From NCBI GenBank assembly GCA_033807775.1, contig CM066320.1:179958784-180022783 (forward strand): DNA of 64,000 bases. The letters run 5' to 3'. This stretch comes from Saussurea involucrata (lineage: Eukaryota > Streptophyta > Magnoliopsida > Asterales > Asteraceae). A program made the translations under genes and the position numbers. Within the stretch, counting starts at the first letter, position 1; every line of letters begins with the position of its first letter. Positions 42,390 to 53,270 of the stretch are shown in pieces. Under the pieces are notes generated by a model, which had not been told where the DNA came from, did no database searches, and saw only the letters and a program-made list of their open reading frames with translations.

Positions 42390-45300
42390 TCAGCTTTCAA
42401 AAGGTTCTTCCTTAATGAGAAGTTCATCAAGGGTCGTCTTTTCAGTGGGGATCATCCAGTCAGGAACCGTTACGCCTTGTTTTCTTTTGTTCAGCGCTTC
42501 TTTAAAGATCAAGGGTTTTAGGTGTCGTGCCTGAATTTCTTTTCTAAAGTCACACCAGTAGATAAGATCTCTGAGCTGTTCGATTGGAGTGATTGGAAGC
42601 TCAGCGATCCGTTGAAAGCATTTACGTCCGTCGTAATCAAGAAAGCATATTCCATAAGGATTACTGATGACTTTACCAGGGACGAAAAGTTCACATGGTG
42701 GCAAAGAAATGTCAAGGGCAGATAGATCAGGGTCAGGACCAAGCACTTCAGCGCGAGAGAAACCAATTCCAGTTTCATTTCGTATGACAGGACCTGAGTT
42801 TGAATCTTGACGTTTCTTCTTTGGAGAGCCCCTTTTTCTTTTCAGCTTTAGATCAGGAAGAGGAGGAATATCCACACAAGAAGATATCAAATCGATCTGT
42901 CTGTTTATCAGCTTTTCGAAATGATTCTTGTACTTAGATTGTGACGATTGGATAGCTAACCTCATCTCCAGCCATTCAGAAAGACCCTACCTTTTTACAG
43001 TGTCAGCGCGAAAGGATTCAGTTTGGCCATCTTCTCTGAAAAGTTTGATGTCAACAATAGGTACTCCGATAGATGTTCTTCCAGAGATGAATACCTTGTT
43101 GATCTTCGCTGGACGATATCTGAAGTGAATTTTCTCTTTACACCAGATCAGGGTGGTCTGAGAAACTTCAGTTTTCTTTTCCACGATCTTCTGGGCTTTT
43201 TCCCAAAGTTTTCGTTGGACTTGAATGGGAACACGCTTCAGCTTTGGGTCTTTGACAGATTCTTGAGTAAGCTTGATGGCGTATTCTCTGTCTTTCTCTT
43301 CAGCTTCCTTTCTTTCAGTGATGAGGCGTTCAGCTCTGAGGTGTTCCTTGTATTCAGCTTTTGAAATTCTGAATTTTGGAGGAACTGAAGGCAGTTGATC
43401 ACGCCTTAGAATGATTCGCTGATCCTCGAATCGCTTTATCATTTCTTCTCTTCTCTTTTGATCCTCTTCACTCAGCTTTTAAGGAGCTGAGAAAGGTCTG
43501 TTTCTGTGCGAGAGGGGTTGTTCTTCTGGTTCATCAGTCTCAGAGATCAAATCCAAGACTGGTATTATGTCTTCAACGGCATCTGGAATTATTGGTGAAG
43601 TCGCAGTTGTAGAGCCTTCAGCGATATCCTCAAACAGGGGAGAGGACTAGCTGAAACGCAGCGATCTTACTAATAAGAACTGGGTAGAAGAACATGGGTA
43701 GAAAAGATAGAAAAAGATTGTGGATGTGTAGAGAGGTTGTTGAGTAGAGAACTGATTGTGTATAGATATGTTCAGGGAAGGAATATAAGTAAAGTTTAGT
43801 GTACCTGACAAACCGGCTTTTCAAGCAAGATCGCCAGATTTTCATCTTCAGCGAGGCCTTTGCCTTTGCTTTTCTCAGCGCCAGAGGCTGAGGGCTTTGT
43901 CTTTGTCTTCTCCCCTGAAGGTTCTTTTATTGAGATTCCCTTAAGAGCTTTGATCCTTGGGGCAGGTTTGACGATAAAGAAATCATCATCATCTTCATCA
44001 TCATCATCCTTCCTTGGAGAGGAGGATGGTTCATCTTCAGGGATGTCGATGTCTTCATCTTCTTCTGCTTCGGATTCCTCAGCATCTTCTTCGAGTTGCT
44101 CCCCCTCAGATACAGAGGCGAGCTTCTCGGTTCCCTCAGGGTTTTCATCTCCCTGAGGTCCAGCGGTTAGATCTTCATTCCTCTCTCCCCTGATAGATTC
44201 ATCATGGGAAAGGTCTTCAGCGCTTTTGTTTAGATCTTCAGCGCTCTTCTCAAGATTTTCAGCGCTCTTCTCCCTGGTATGTTCAGCGCTCTTCTCCCCC
44301 TCTTTCTCATGATTGGGGGAGGAATGAGTAGACTCAGCATTGGTGTTACCTCTGTCTTCTGGGCCAGAGATTTTCACACAACCTTCAAGCTTTGCTATTC
44401 TGTCTTCTAGGCCAGAAATAGCAGGCGTGATTTTCTTCAGCTCTGTGCGATCCGCCGCTGTGAAAGATTCCAAAATAGGGGCAGGGGCAGGAGCAGGAGC
44501 TGGATTATTTGCTATGTTGACCAGCGTCTCGATCATCGTCTTCATAGAACCAACGTCGGTCTTTACAGAGCCTAAGTCGGTCTTGACCGCTGACATATCA
44601 TCCTCGAGTTTTCCAACTGATGTCTTCAGCGTTGTTACTTCGCTGGACACGGTCGAAACTGAGCTTTTGAGGCTGGTGTAGTCAGTGTAGATGTCAGAGA
44701 GCACCTTGGAAAAATCGACGAGAGTCTTATCAAGTCCCTTGATGTCTTCAGTGGAAGCTTTCTTCTCCACCACCGTTGTCAGCTTTGTCAAATTTTCTCC
44801 AGCGTTTGTTACAGCTGTAGAATTGTTGGAGAGTGTGGTGGTGAGACTGGTCAGCTTTGTTTCCACGGACTTCAGAGAAGCGTTGATGTCTCCCAAATTA
44901 GGACCTGTAACATATAAGTACTTGTGAACATAGGAAAGCTCAGAAGTTTCAGGTTTAGTTACAGTGTTTAAGGTGGGATTTGTACCTGTAGGAGGATTGA
45001 TGAACTCGTCAAAGTTGCAAGTTCCTGAATAATGTTCCATATCCTCTTCGAAAGTACGGTGAGGTATGGTGATCTCTGCAGGTCCTTTCTTCATCATTTG
45101 TTGAGAAGCGTCAGCGGTGGCTTCTGGAATGATGGCATCTCCAGTGTTAGCTGGAGGAGTGTCCAAAGAAGTGGAGGGAGGAGCGAAGGATAAGATTGGG
45201 ATTCGGGTTCTGAGTTCAGCGTTGGAATCGCTGACAATCACTTCATCAGTCTTTTGAGAGACTGGGGGAGGTTAGGTAGTTTCCAAGTTTCTAACGTCAG

Positions 45301-46477
45301 CGTTTAGAGACGCTGAAGTCTGGATTGGAGGGATGGCTTGAACGGGTGTGGCAGAGCGTACCACGGAACTTTCCTTCAGCTCGTCAGAATGAGCTGAGGA
45401 GTCTTCAGCATGGAATTGCTGGGGTTGCTCCTTGGTTTTCTTGATCCTTTTGGAATCAAGTTGGGTGTGTGAGGGTTTCCTTTTGTTAGAAGGAGAGGAT
45501 TTTGTGGCTGGGGTATCAGCGATGGGTATTGTCGCTGAAGGAGCCACAGAAAGCGGAGAATTTAGAAGAGTGAGAAGAGTAGAGAGACGTACCTCATTGG
45601 CGACAGGCTTGAATTCGAGAACCTTAGGGCCAATCTGAGAAAGTTTCAGATCACCCTCTTCAGGATAGCTGTCCTTTAGGCCATATTGAAATATGGCGCT
45701 GATGAATCGTGGGTAAGGAACCCATGCTGGTCTGTCAGCGGCAGAATCCACGCGTTGAATCAGGTCATCATAAATAATGGAGGCCCAGTCAATGTTTAGA
45801 CCTTTCAGCAGTGAGTATCCCATGGACTGCTGAGGTTGGGCGGCTTGATCAGAAGAGCCGGACTTCGCTGTCATGCAGCTGATCAGGTGTGCGAAGATGA
45901 AGTTCATCTCGCTGGGCATCTTGGATTTCTTTATCAGCGTCAGCTTCTTCTCAGGCTTCTTGTCCCTTCCAATATCCCAGATATAACCCATTGCGTCAAG
46001 GAAAGCAATGATTTCTTCTTTGTCAGCGTGCCTCTTGTGGTCAGGGAATGGAACGAAGGGTTTTTCTTTGGTAGCATTTGGGAAGTTCAGGGCTTTTCGG
46101 ATTATGGCAGGGGTTATCTTGATGGTGCCATACTCAGTATCGCTGAGTATGCAGTCGATGGTTTTGGATGCATCTTTGGCAGAGGGTAGCTCAGTGTGTC
46201 TGGCAGAGTACCAGAACTGGGATAAGAGCCGCTGACTGGCAGGAGGTGTTATGGTCAGGGCTGTGTAGATGGGGCTGTTCTTCAGAAAACTCACAGCATC
46301 GTCCAGATGTGATACTTGCTTCCGAGGAGGAAACTCGAGAAGAGCTGAGAGGTTGTTGGCCTTGGTCCAATCTAGTTGATCCAGCTCGAACTTAACCTGA
46401 GGGGCTTTGACGATGTCCACTTCCTCAGAGTCAGTGGAGATGGACTCAGCGGTGACATTGATCTTTGAAGATGCCAT
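42390..46477 (-). pseudogene. Element F accessory protein gene ('env-like'/aORF), intron and three stops
   Basis: A minus-strand reading starts at ATG 46477 (MASSKINVT). It runs to 45272 (TAA), continues in the same frame to 43805, and then appears to use a 158-bp intron (43647-43804). After the intron it continues in frame to 42390, with a TAA near 43479 and a TAG at 42987-42989, about 1,300 codons in all. The first 400 residues form a globular domain (FWYSARHTELPSA, ALNFPNATKEKPF, AWVPYPRF), then a basic KRIKKTK stretch. Next come a coiled-coil-type region with repeated S/T-x-V-x-T-L units, KSAEDL repeats and an acidic block. The last part has a strongly basic KRKRGSPKKKRQ. No membrane segment is visible, so envelope function is doubtful. 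Nuclear location is suggested by the basic stretches. Confidence 0.75.
43647..43804 (-). other. Predicted intron in element F accessory gene
   Basis: On the minus strand the donor CAG|GTACAC is at 43805/43804 and the acceptor TTTCAGCTAG| is at 43647. The 158 bp between them are pyrimidine-rich with stops. Removal joins two regions in the same phase: the length is 2 modulo 3 and the frames differ by 2. Element F contains no other reading through this stretch. Confidence 0.6.
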
Positions 46478-46481
46478 TTCT

Positions 46482-46995
46482 CTGTATTATCAGTTCAACC
46501 AAAGATGTTAACAAATAAGAATTGTCTTAGTATGGAAAGAATTTCCATTAAGAGTTTTCGAATTTTGTCCATTTCATTCAGACATAAATGTCTTAATGAA
46601 GATTAGGGTTTTTCTTGATTTTTAAAAAGAAATGTAAAACCCATATAGTCTTGTATTCCTTTCTAAAAGAAAACTGGATACGAATGAAGAACAAGTTTAA
46701 GATTTAGATTTAAAACTTGAAGAACAACCATGAAATGGTTGTGTTCATAAAACCATGAAAGAAATGATTTTATTTTACAAAGTTCTTTTGTTTGATCTTG
46801 TTAAAACAAAGAGAAGATCGAAAACAAGTTTTCTGCATTTGAAAAAATAAGAACATATTAACCTTGAAGTTTTGATGAGGAAGATGATGAACAGTTCTTT
46901 AGGTTTTTGAGAGCACAAATGCAACAGAGGATTCTTTCTTGCGGAGGAAGATTGTTCGCGTAAAAGACAAATATAAACCAAGAGTTGTTTATATA
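46482..46995 (-). promoter_or_regulatory. Putative internal promoter and 5' leader intron of the accessory gene
   Basis: On the minus strand, TATATAAAC (46987-46995) is followed by about 100 bp of leader. Then come a donor-like AAG|GTTAAT (exon end 46863, intron from 46862) and an acceptor-like AATACAG| (46482) five bases before the ATG at 46477. This is the layout of an ordinary plant gene with a leader intron. It is inferred from sequence only. Confidence 0.4.
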
Positions 46996-47480
46996 GGGAG
47001 TTTTAGAGAGAGAAAACCTTGAGCGGGAAAAGGTTTTCATCATGACACGGACACGTGTTTGCATTTGATTGGAAGTTTGAACGAAACGTGCAAACGTGTG
47101 TCAGAAAGAAATCGTGCCTAGTGTTATCCGTTGCAATGACGTCACAACTGTCCTTTCACATTCTTTTAGGATGTCTCTGAGGTTTTGAAAGCTCAGGGAC
47201 TCTTTTGAAAAACATGAAGCACTGAATAGAAGATATCAGTGAAGGTTTTAAGAATTTTCAAAATATCGCTGTTAAGGAAGAGATATTCAGCGATGCAATT
47301 TATTTTGAAATCTTGAATTTACATGCGATTGTCAGAGAGAGAAAACATACCTGGATATCAGTTTAACCAAGTTTATTCAGAGAGAAGATGATGAAATGGA
47401 TTATATAAGTTGATTTTATCCCGAAGGCTATACAAGATTGTATAAACGTATCGCTGATCAAATGTGAACCGCTGAAGATT
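46996..47480 (-). other. Element F spacer between pol and the accessory gene
   Basis: Roughly 480 bp without a gene. It contains TCAGCGA-type motifs (about 47240-47465) and is AT-rich otherwise. Confidence 0.5.
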
Positions 47481-50400
47481 TTACCCTTCAAAGTTCAGCA
47501 TTCCAAGCTCGCTGATGAGAAAGTTGAATCTTGTCTCATCAAGAGGTTTGGTAAACAAATCAGCTAACTGATAATCAGTTGGAATAAAATGAAGTTCTAT
47601 ATCACCATTCATCACATGATCTCTGATAAAATGATATATGATTTCTATGTGTTTTGTCTTTGAGTGTAGCACTGGATTGTTTGCTATAGCAATGGCACTA
47701 GTGCTGTCGCAATAGATTGGAATTTTGGAGAGCTGAAGATCATAGTCTAGTAGCTGATTTCTCATCCACAAGACTTGAGAACAACAGCTTCCAGCGGCTA
47801 CGTATTCAGCTTCAGCTGTGGAAGTGGACACTGAGTTTTGCTTCTTACTTGTCCAACTTACCAGCTTTCCACCCAGGAGCTGACATCCTCCTGTGGTGCT
47901 TTTCCTATCCATTTTGCAACCTGCAAAATCACTGTCTGAATAGGCGGTTAGATCGAATCCTGAGTCTTTGGGATACCAAAGACCTAGATTCGCTGTACCC
48001 TTAAGATATCGAAAGATTCGCTTTACAGCTTTCATATGAGATATCTTAGGTTCAGCTTGATATCGTGCGCACAGACATGTTGCAAACATAATATCGGGTC
48101 GACTAGCTGTAAGATACAATAGTGAGCCGATCATCCCACGGTACAGCGTGACATTGACAGGAACACCCTTTGTGTCCTTATCAAGTGTCAGCGGTGGTGC
48201 CATAGGGGTTTTCATAGCTGAACTTTCAGTTAAGTCGAATTTCTTCAGCATATCTTTAACATATTTTCCCTGATTTATAAAAGTTCCTTTTTCAGTTTGC
48301 TTAATCTGAAGACCAAGGAAATATGTTAGTTCACCCATCATGCTCATTTTATACTCATCTTTCATTCTATCAGCGAAACGAGTACAAAGCTCAGGGTTAG
48401 TAGAACCAAATATAATGTCATCAACATATATTTGAACTAAAATGATATGACCTTTCACTTTTCTAAAAAATAGAGTTTTGTCAATCTTACCTCTCTCAAA
48501 TTTTTCAATATGGAGATAAGTAGAGAGAGTATCATACCATGCACGAGGAGCTTGCTTTAAGCCATAAAGTGCCTTGTCCAGTTTATAAACGTAACCTGGA
48601 CGCTTAGGATCTGAGAATCCTGCAGGTTGTTCCACATACACTTCTTCATTCAGCTTTCCATTTAGAAACGCTGACTTAACATCCATCTGATGTACAGTGA
48701 AGTTTTTGTGTACAGCATATGCTAAGAAAAGACGAATAGATTCAAGTCTTGCTACTGGAGCAAAAGTTTCGTCATAATCTATGCCTTCCTCTTGCCTGTA
48801 TCCCTGAGCAACAAGACGAGCTTTGTTGCGAGTTACAGTAGCATGTTCGTCCAACTTGTTTCGATAGACCCATTTAGTGCCTATCACCGTTTTGTCAGTT
48901 GGTCTACGAACGAGTTTCTAAACTTTGTTTCTTTTGAATTCAGTCAGCTCTTCTTGCATAGCGCTGACCCAGCTTGGATCTCTGAGGGCATCATCTATTT
49001 TCTTGGGTTCAGTTAGAGAAATAAAGTTAACAAATAAACAAATATTATCTGCACTTCTACGAGTCTGAATACCAGCATTGGGATCACCAAGAATTTGATC
49101 GATTGGGTGATTTACAGTCCATCGCTGAGCAGGAGCATACGTCGCTGATTCAGTCTGAACTGGAGAAACTGAAGATGAGGCTTCAGCTACTTCTGGATTA
49201 TCAGCTAAGAGAGGAATGTTTGCATTTGTCACTTCATTCACTGATTGCTGAGAAATAGACGGAATTTCTGAGGCATTTGGATCAACTGCAGGTATAGTGT
49301 ATATAGGAACAGCTGATACCCAAGATGTTTCAGCTTCACTATTCTGCATATCTGGAATGATAGTAGGACCATCATTTTCTACGGTATGAGCATGAGGAGT
49401 GTGAACTTCTTCTGAATCACCAAGATGAGAAAACATCCATTGATTCAGTTCTTCAGTATCAGCGTTCGGTTTAGAGTTCGCTGAACGGGATTCGTCAAAC
49501 GTGACGTGAATAGTTTCTTCTACAGTTTGTCTTCTACGGTTGAAGACTCTGAAGGCTTTGGAGACTGAGGAGTATCCAAGAAAGATTCCATCATCAGCCT
49601 TAGGATCAAACTTTCCAAGGGCATCTCTGTTGTTCAGTATGAAACACTGACATCCAAAGATGTGAAGAAAGCTGATTGAGGGCTTTCTCCCATGAAAGAG
49701 TTCATAGGCTGTCTTTTTGAATCTTTTAACTATCAGCGACCTGTTTTGCGTAAAACAAGCAGTGTTGACAGCTTCTGCCCAAAACTGAGTAGGCGGGTGA
49801 GAATCGCTGAGCATTGAACGTGCAGCTTCAATAATTGTTCTATTTCTTCTTTCAGCGACTCCATTTTGTTGCGGTGTTCTCACTGACGAAAAGTTGTGAG
49901 AAATACCCTTACTCTCAAGGAAGGAATCAAGAGAACTGTTTTTGAATTCAGTTCCATGATCACTCCTTATTGAGCGAACAGTCATATTGTTCAGAGTTTC
50001 CATCTTCCGAACAAAGGTGATGAGTTCTTCAGGGGTGTCACTCTTAGAACGGAGAAACATTACCCATGTGTAACGAGAAAATTCATCAACTATGACCAGC
50101 GTATATTTCTTTCCAGCGATGGATTGTTTGTTAACGGGGCCAAACAAATCCATATGGAGTAGTTGTAGAGGAGATGACACTGAGGAGACTTGCTTTGACT
50201 TGAAGCTTGCCTTGGTCTGCTTCCCTTTTTCACACGCTGAACATAAAGACTCTTTGGCGTATGAATGCTGAGGTAGACCAGTGACTAACTCTTTGGAGGA
50301 AAGAGTATTCAGTGTCTTGAAATTTAGATGTGAGAGCCTCTTGTGCCATAGCCAGTTGACATCAGAAGATGCCTTTGAGAAGAAACAGGAGTTCTCAGTG

Positions 50401-50759
50401 GTTGTTGAGTCCATGTTTATTACATAAACATTTTCCAAACGATAACCGCTGAGAGCTATCTTCTCCTTTTTGTCAGAGACAAAGCAGGATTCCTTGGTGA
50501 AAATCACTTTGTTATCCATGTCGCAAAGCTGACTGATGCTCAGAAGATTATGCTTCAGCCCTTCAACATATGTGACTCTTCTGAAGGAGGTTGTACCATT
50601 TGAAAGTACACCATACCCTCGGGTGTGTCCTTTTCCATTTCCACCGAAAGTCACAGAGGGACCCTTCTCTTCCTTGTAATCAGCGAGCAGGTTTTTCTTT
50701 CCAGTCATGTGTCTAGAGCATCCGCTATCGAGATACCAGATACCCTTCTTAACCTGCAT
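47481..50759 (-). pseudogene. Element F pol: protease, integrase, RT, RNase H, one stop codon
   Basis: The minus-strand frame is about 1,093 codons. The order is protease WYLDSGCSRHMTG (residues 7-19), pre-integrase WLWHKRLSHLNF and CSACEKGK, and integrase (LLHMDLFGPV, RSDHGTEFKN, NGVAERRNRTI). Then come a variable linker, RT (LVAQGYRQEEGIDY, KALYGLKQAPRAWYD, IYVDDIIFGS) and RNase H (SWTSKKQNS, STAEAEYVAAGS, LFTKPLDE). This order is copia. The only lesion I see is TAG at 48918-48920, in a place where element A's family reads TGG (Trp). The catalytic residues of all four enzymes look intact. Confidence 0.93.
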
Positions 50760-50786
50760 TTACAAAGGAAGATTAGTTTTGCTTGG
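50748..50786 (-). other. Element F gag/pol junction: stop plus splice-acceptor-like sequence
   Basis: gag ends KWVPKQN with TAA at 50773-50775. On the minus strand CTAAT, a CTTCCTTT stretch and TGCAG|GT follow. The pol frame is closed by TAA immediately upstream of its ATG and open from it. pol is shifted by +1 against gag here but by -1 in element A, while the CTAAT...TGCAG|GT layout is kept. Confidence 0.45.
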
Positions 50787-53190
50787 GTACCCATTTAACC
50801 ATGTATACACGTTTGTCAGTGGAAGTAGTTGGAATGGAAGGTTCAGCGGTCTTCGCAGCATTTGAAGATTCGGCTTTGTCTTTCTTCACTTTGGTTAATT
50901 TCTTAACCTCAGTGGTAGGAGTCACCTTGACCTGATTTTCACCAGGGTTGGTCTTCTTTGCCTTGGGGGCAATCTTCACCTTAGCTATCTTTTCAGCTTT
51001 GGTGGCTGTGGGGCACTTACTAGCAATATGATCGGTAAGTCCACAGTGATAACATTTCCTATAACTAAAAGTAGTTCTAGGACCACTTGTATGCTGAGCT
51101 TTTAATTTTGAATTAGAAGTGCCAGCACCAAGTAAACTATTGGCTTTAGAAATGGGACGAACATTCAGTTCTTCAGATTTCTTACCAAGGATATCCACTC
51201 TGAGTCTAGGAGTAGATCGCTGAATAGATCCAGAGATCAGCTTTCTAGATCCAGAGGGGTAGGTCACTGAGGCTTTAGAAGCATTCAGCTTTGGTACTAA
51301 GGTACCCTTCTGAGGATTTTGGTAAATAACAATTCCTTTACCTTTGTCTTTAGAGACAGAGGTAGGTTTTGAATAAACCATTTTCTCCTTACCCTTTGAG
51401 GAGGTAGGAGTTTCCTCAGGGATTGGTGTAATGGACGAGGAGCACTGAGATGATGAAGTGTCAGCGACTGAGGATACGAACGTTCCAAATTTAAACATTG
51501 AATGTTCAGTGGTTGGTTTTGGAGTATCATATTTATAACCCAGACCACGTTTTTCACTCAGAGGAATCTGAGCCTTAATTATCTCAGTGATCTTTGTTGA
51601 AGAATTACACCATCCTTCAACAGTAGCTTGTTCAGCTTTTAATGCAACGATAGCTTCTGCTCGTTCGATTTTGACTAGCTGATTTAAATAGACTTGATCT
51701 TTAAAATCATCTTCAATTTTAGAAAGCTTTTCTATTTGAAGGTGGCAGTTTTTAAGCTTTTCAGCGAGATCAAGATTTTGGTTTTCAACCACAGCTTTGC
51801 CGTTCATGGCTTCGTATAAACTTCTAGTCAATAGATCGATTTTACGGAGACTATCAGCTTCATCAATATTTGCAATATTGGTAAAGAAAGAAGGTGATAC
51901 CTGAATGGCAGATGTTGAAGTGGAGGGAATGTCTGAACTTTCTTCCTCTTCTTCAATCTTGGCCATGAGACATTGATTTGCTTCATCATCTTCAGAATCA
52001 GATGATGAGGCTTCTTCATCAGAAGCAGCCCAATCATAGTCAGCCATTAGGCCTTTTCCTTTCTTCTTAAAGCTTTTCAGCTTTGCATACTTCTCCTTCA
52101 GCTTTGAGTATTTGTCATCTTTATTCCTTGGAACAAAGGATTTCTTTGTAAAAGCTGAAGGTCTCATGATTTTCTTTGACCTGCACTCGTTAGCGAAATG
52201 ACCTGTCTTTTCGCAGTTGAAACAAGTAGCAGTAGCCTTATCAACAAAAGCTGATGATTTAGGCTTGTCAGTTATGGAAAGAGGTTTGTTCTTTCTAAAC
52301 ATTTTCTTCTTGGCGAATCTCCTGAACTTTTTAGTTAGGAAAGCCAAGGATTCATCATCATCTGAAGAATCAGAATCTGATGACCTTTCAGAGTTACTCT
52401 CTAACTCAGTGATAGTGACCGAGGGTCGCTGAGTAGAAGGTTCCTCTGAGAATAAAGCAACAGGGGTGCTTTTGGAATCTTTTACAAGATTCTTCTTAAG
52501 ATGGCTAGATTGCTCATGATTCAGCAACGTGCCATATAAGGTAGCAAGGGTCATTGATCTTAGATCCTTTGACAGCTTGAGACACATGGAATAATTGTCC
52601 CAGCTTTCAGGTAAACATTCTAGAAACTTTGTCAGCACTTCAAAGTTAGAATATTCCTTACCAACAGTTTTTAGATCTATAATTAAACAATTAAAACGTT
52701 GGTGAACTTCAGAGAGAGTTTCATTTTTACCAGAAATGAAGCTTTCGTATTGTCTTACCAGGTTGATCTTTCTTGAGTCCTGGACTTCAGACGTTCCTTC
52801 ATACTGAACACATATTGTGTCCCACATGGCTTTTGATGATTTCAGGTTCATGACGGAATGGTAGACTTCGTCAGGAAGGGCCATGGATAGTATGGATCTG
52901 GCTTTTGTATCTATAGCCACTTTCTTCTTATCTTCGTCGGTCCACTGATGGATTTCTTTAGGAATCAGCCTTTCTGGAATAGCAGGTCTATTTGCAATGG
53001 ATGGAACTAAAGGATCAATTGTTACAGGGATGTGTGGGCCGTTCTCAAGATAGTAAGGTATAGTAGGGTCTACACCTTCTAAGAAGAGTGTCATCCTATT
53101 TTTCCACAAGTTGAAGTTGTCTATGGAAAATCTAGGGGGTTTTGCAAGAGAACCATTGTCTATATAATTTGTGTTTGTGTGGGAGGCCAT
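50773..53190 (-). CDS. Element F gag (805 aa)
   Basis: The frame is intact from MASHTNTN. Residues 15-50 hold the conserved N-terminal block (PPRFSIDNFNLWKNRM, FLEGVDPTIP). Residues 85-240 are the UBN2-type gag core (LPDEVYHSVMNLKSSKAMWDT, KFLECLPESWDNY). A first zinc knuckle CFNCEKTGHFANEC lies at about 325 and a second, CYHCGLTDHIASKC, at about 730. Between them lie acidic/serine-rich stretches and a probable coiled coil at about 465-530. It would form the virus-like particle and bind element RNA. The length fits SIRE-type gag, which is long compared with other copia gags. Confidence 0.92.
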   Translation of the reverse strand: MASHTNTNYIDNGSLAKPPRFSIDNFNLWKNRMTLFLEGVDPTIPYYLENGPHIPVTIDPLVPSIANRPAIPERLIPKEIHQWTDEDKKKVAIDTKARSILSMALPDEVYHSVMNLKSSKAMWDTICVQYEGTSEVQDSRKINLVRQYESFISGKNETLSEVHQRFNCLIIDLKTVGKEYSNFEVLTKFLECLPESWDNYSMCLKLSKDLRSMTLATLYGTLLNHEQSSHLKKNLVKDSKSTPVALFSEEPSTQRPSVTITELESNSERSSDSDSSDDDESLAFLTKKFRRFAKKKMFRKNKPLSITDKPKSSAFVDKATATCFNCEKTGHFANECRSKKIMRPSAFTKKSFVPRNKDDKYSKLKEKYAKLKSFKKKGKGLMADYDWAASDEEASSSDSEDDEANQCLMAKIEEEEESSDIPSTSTSAIQVSPSFFTNIANIDEADSLRKIDLLTRSLYEAMNGKAVVENQNLDLAEKLKNCHLQIEKLSKIEDDFKDQVYLNQLVKIERAEAIVALKAEQATVEGWCNSSTKITEIIKAQIPLSEKRGLGYKYDTPKPTTEHSMFKFGTFVSSVADTSSSQCSSSITPIPEETPTSSKGKEKMVYSKPTSVSKDKGKGIVIYQNPQKGTLVPKLNASKASVTYPSGSRKLISGSIQRSTPRLRVDILGKKSEELNVRPISKANSLLGAGTSNSKLKAQHTSGPRTTFSYRKCYHCGLTDHIASKCPTATKAEKIAKVKIAPKAKKTNPGENQVKVTPTTEVKKLTKVKKDKAESSNAAKTAEPSIPTTSTDKRVYMVKWVPKQN

Positions 53191-53256
53191 TTTCAGATAA
53201 TAGCAAGGAAGAGAAATATCTTAGATTAGATCTTGTTTATGAGATTAAACAAATCT

Positions 53257-53268
53257 GCTCTGATACCA
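53257..53268 (-). other. Element F primer binding site
   Basis: GCTCTGATACCA (plus strand) is the complement of the initiator tRNA-Met site, two bases inside the LTR at 53271. Confidence 0.92.
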
Positions 53269-53270
53269 CT

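Noticed and set aside
43860..44927. Plus-strand reading frames opposite the element F accessory gene
   Set aside because: They are serine-rich antisense shadows of acidic and coiled-coil codons with no domain.
42390..46477. Label 'envelope protein' for the element F accessory frame
   Set aside because: No membrane segment is visible, and basic and acidic stretches and coiled coils dominate.
46775..47064. Two overlapping 68-residue minus-strand frames upstream of the accessory gene
   Set aside because: They are serine- and cysteine-rich chance frames. The stretch fits better as promoter, leader and intron.
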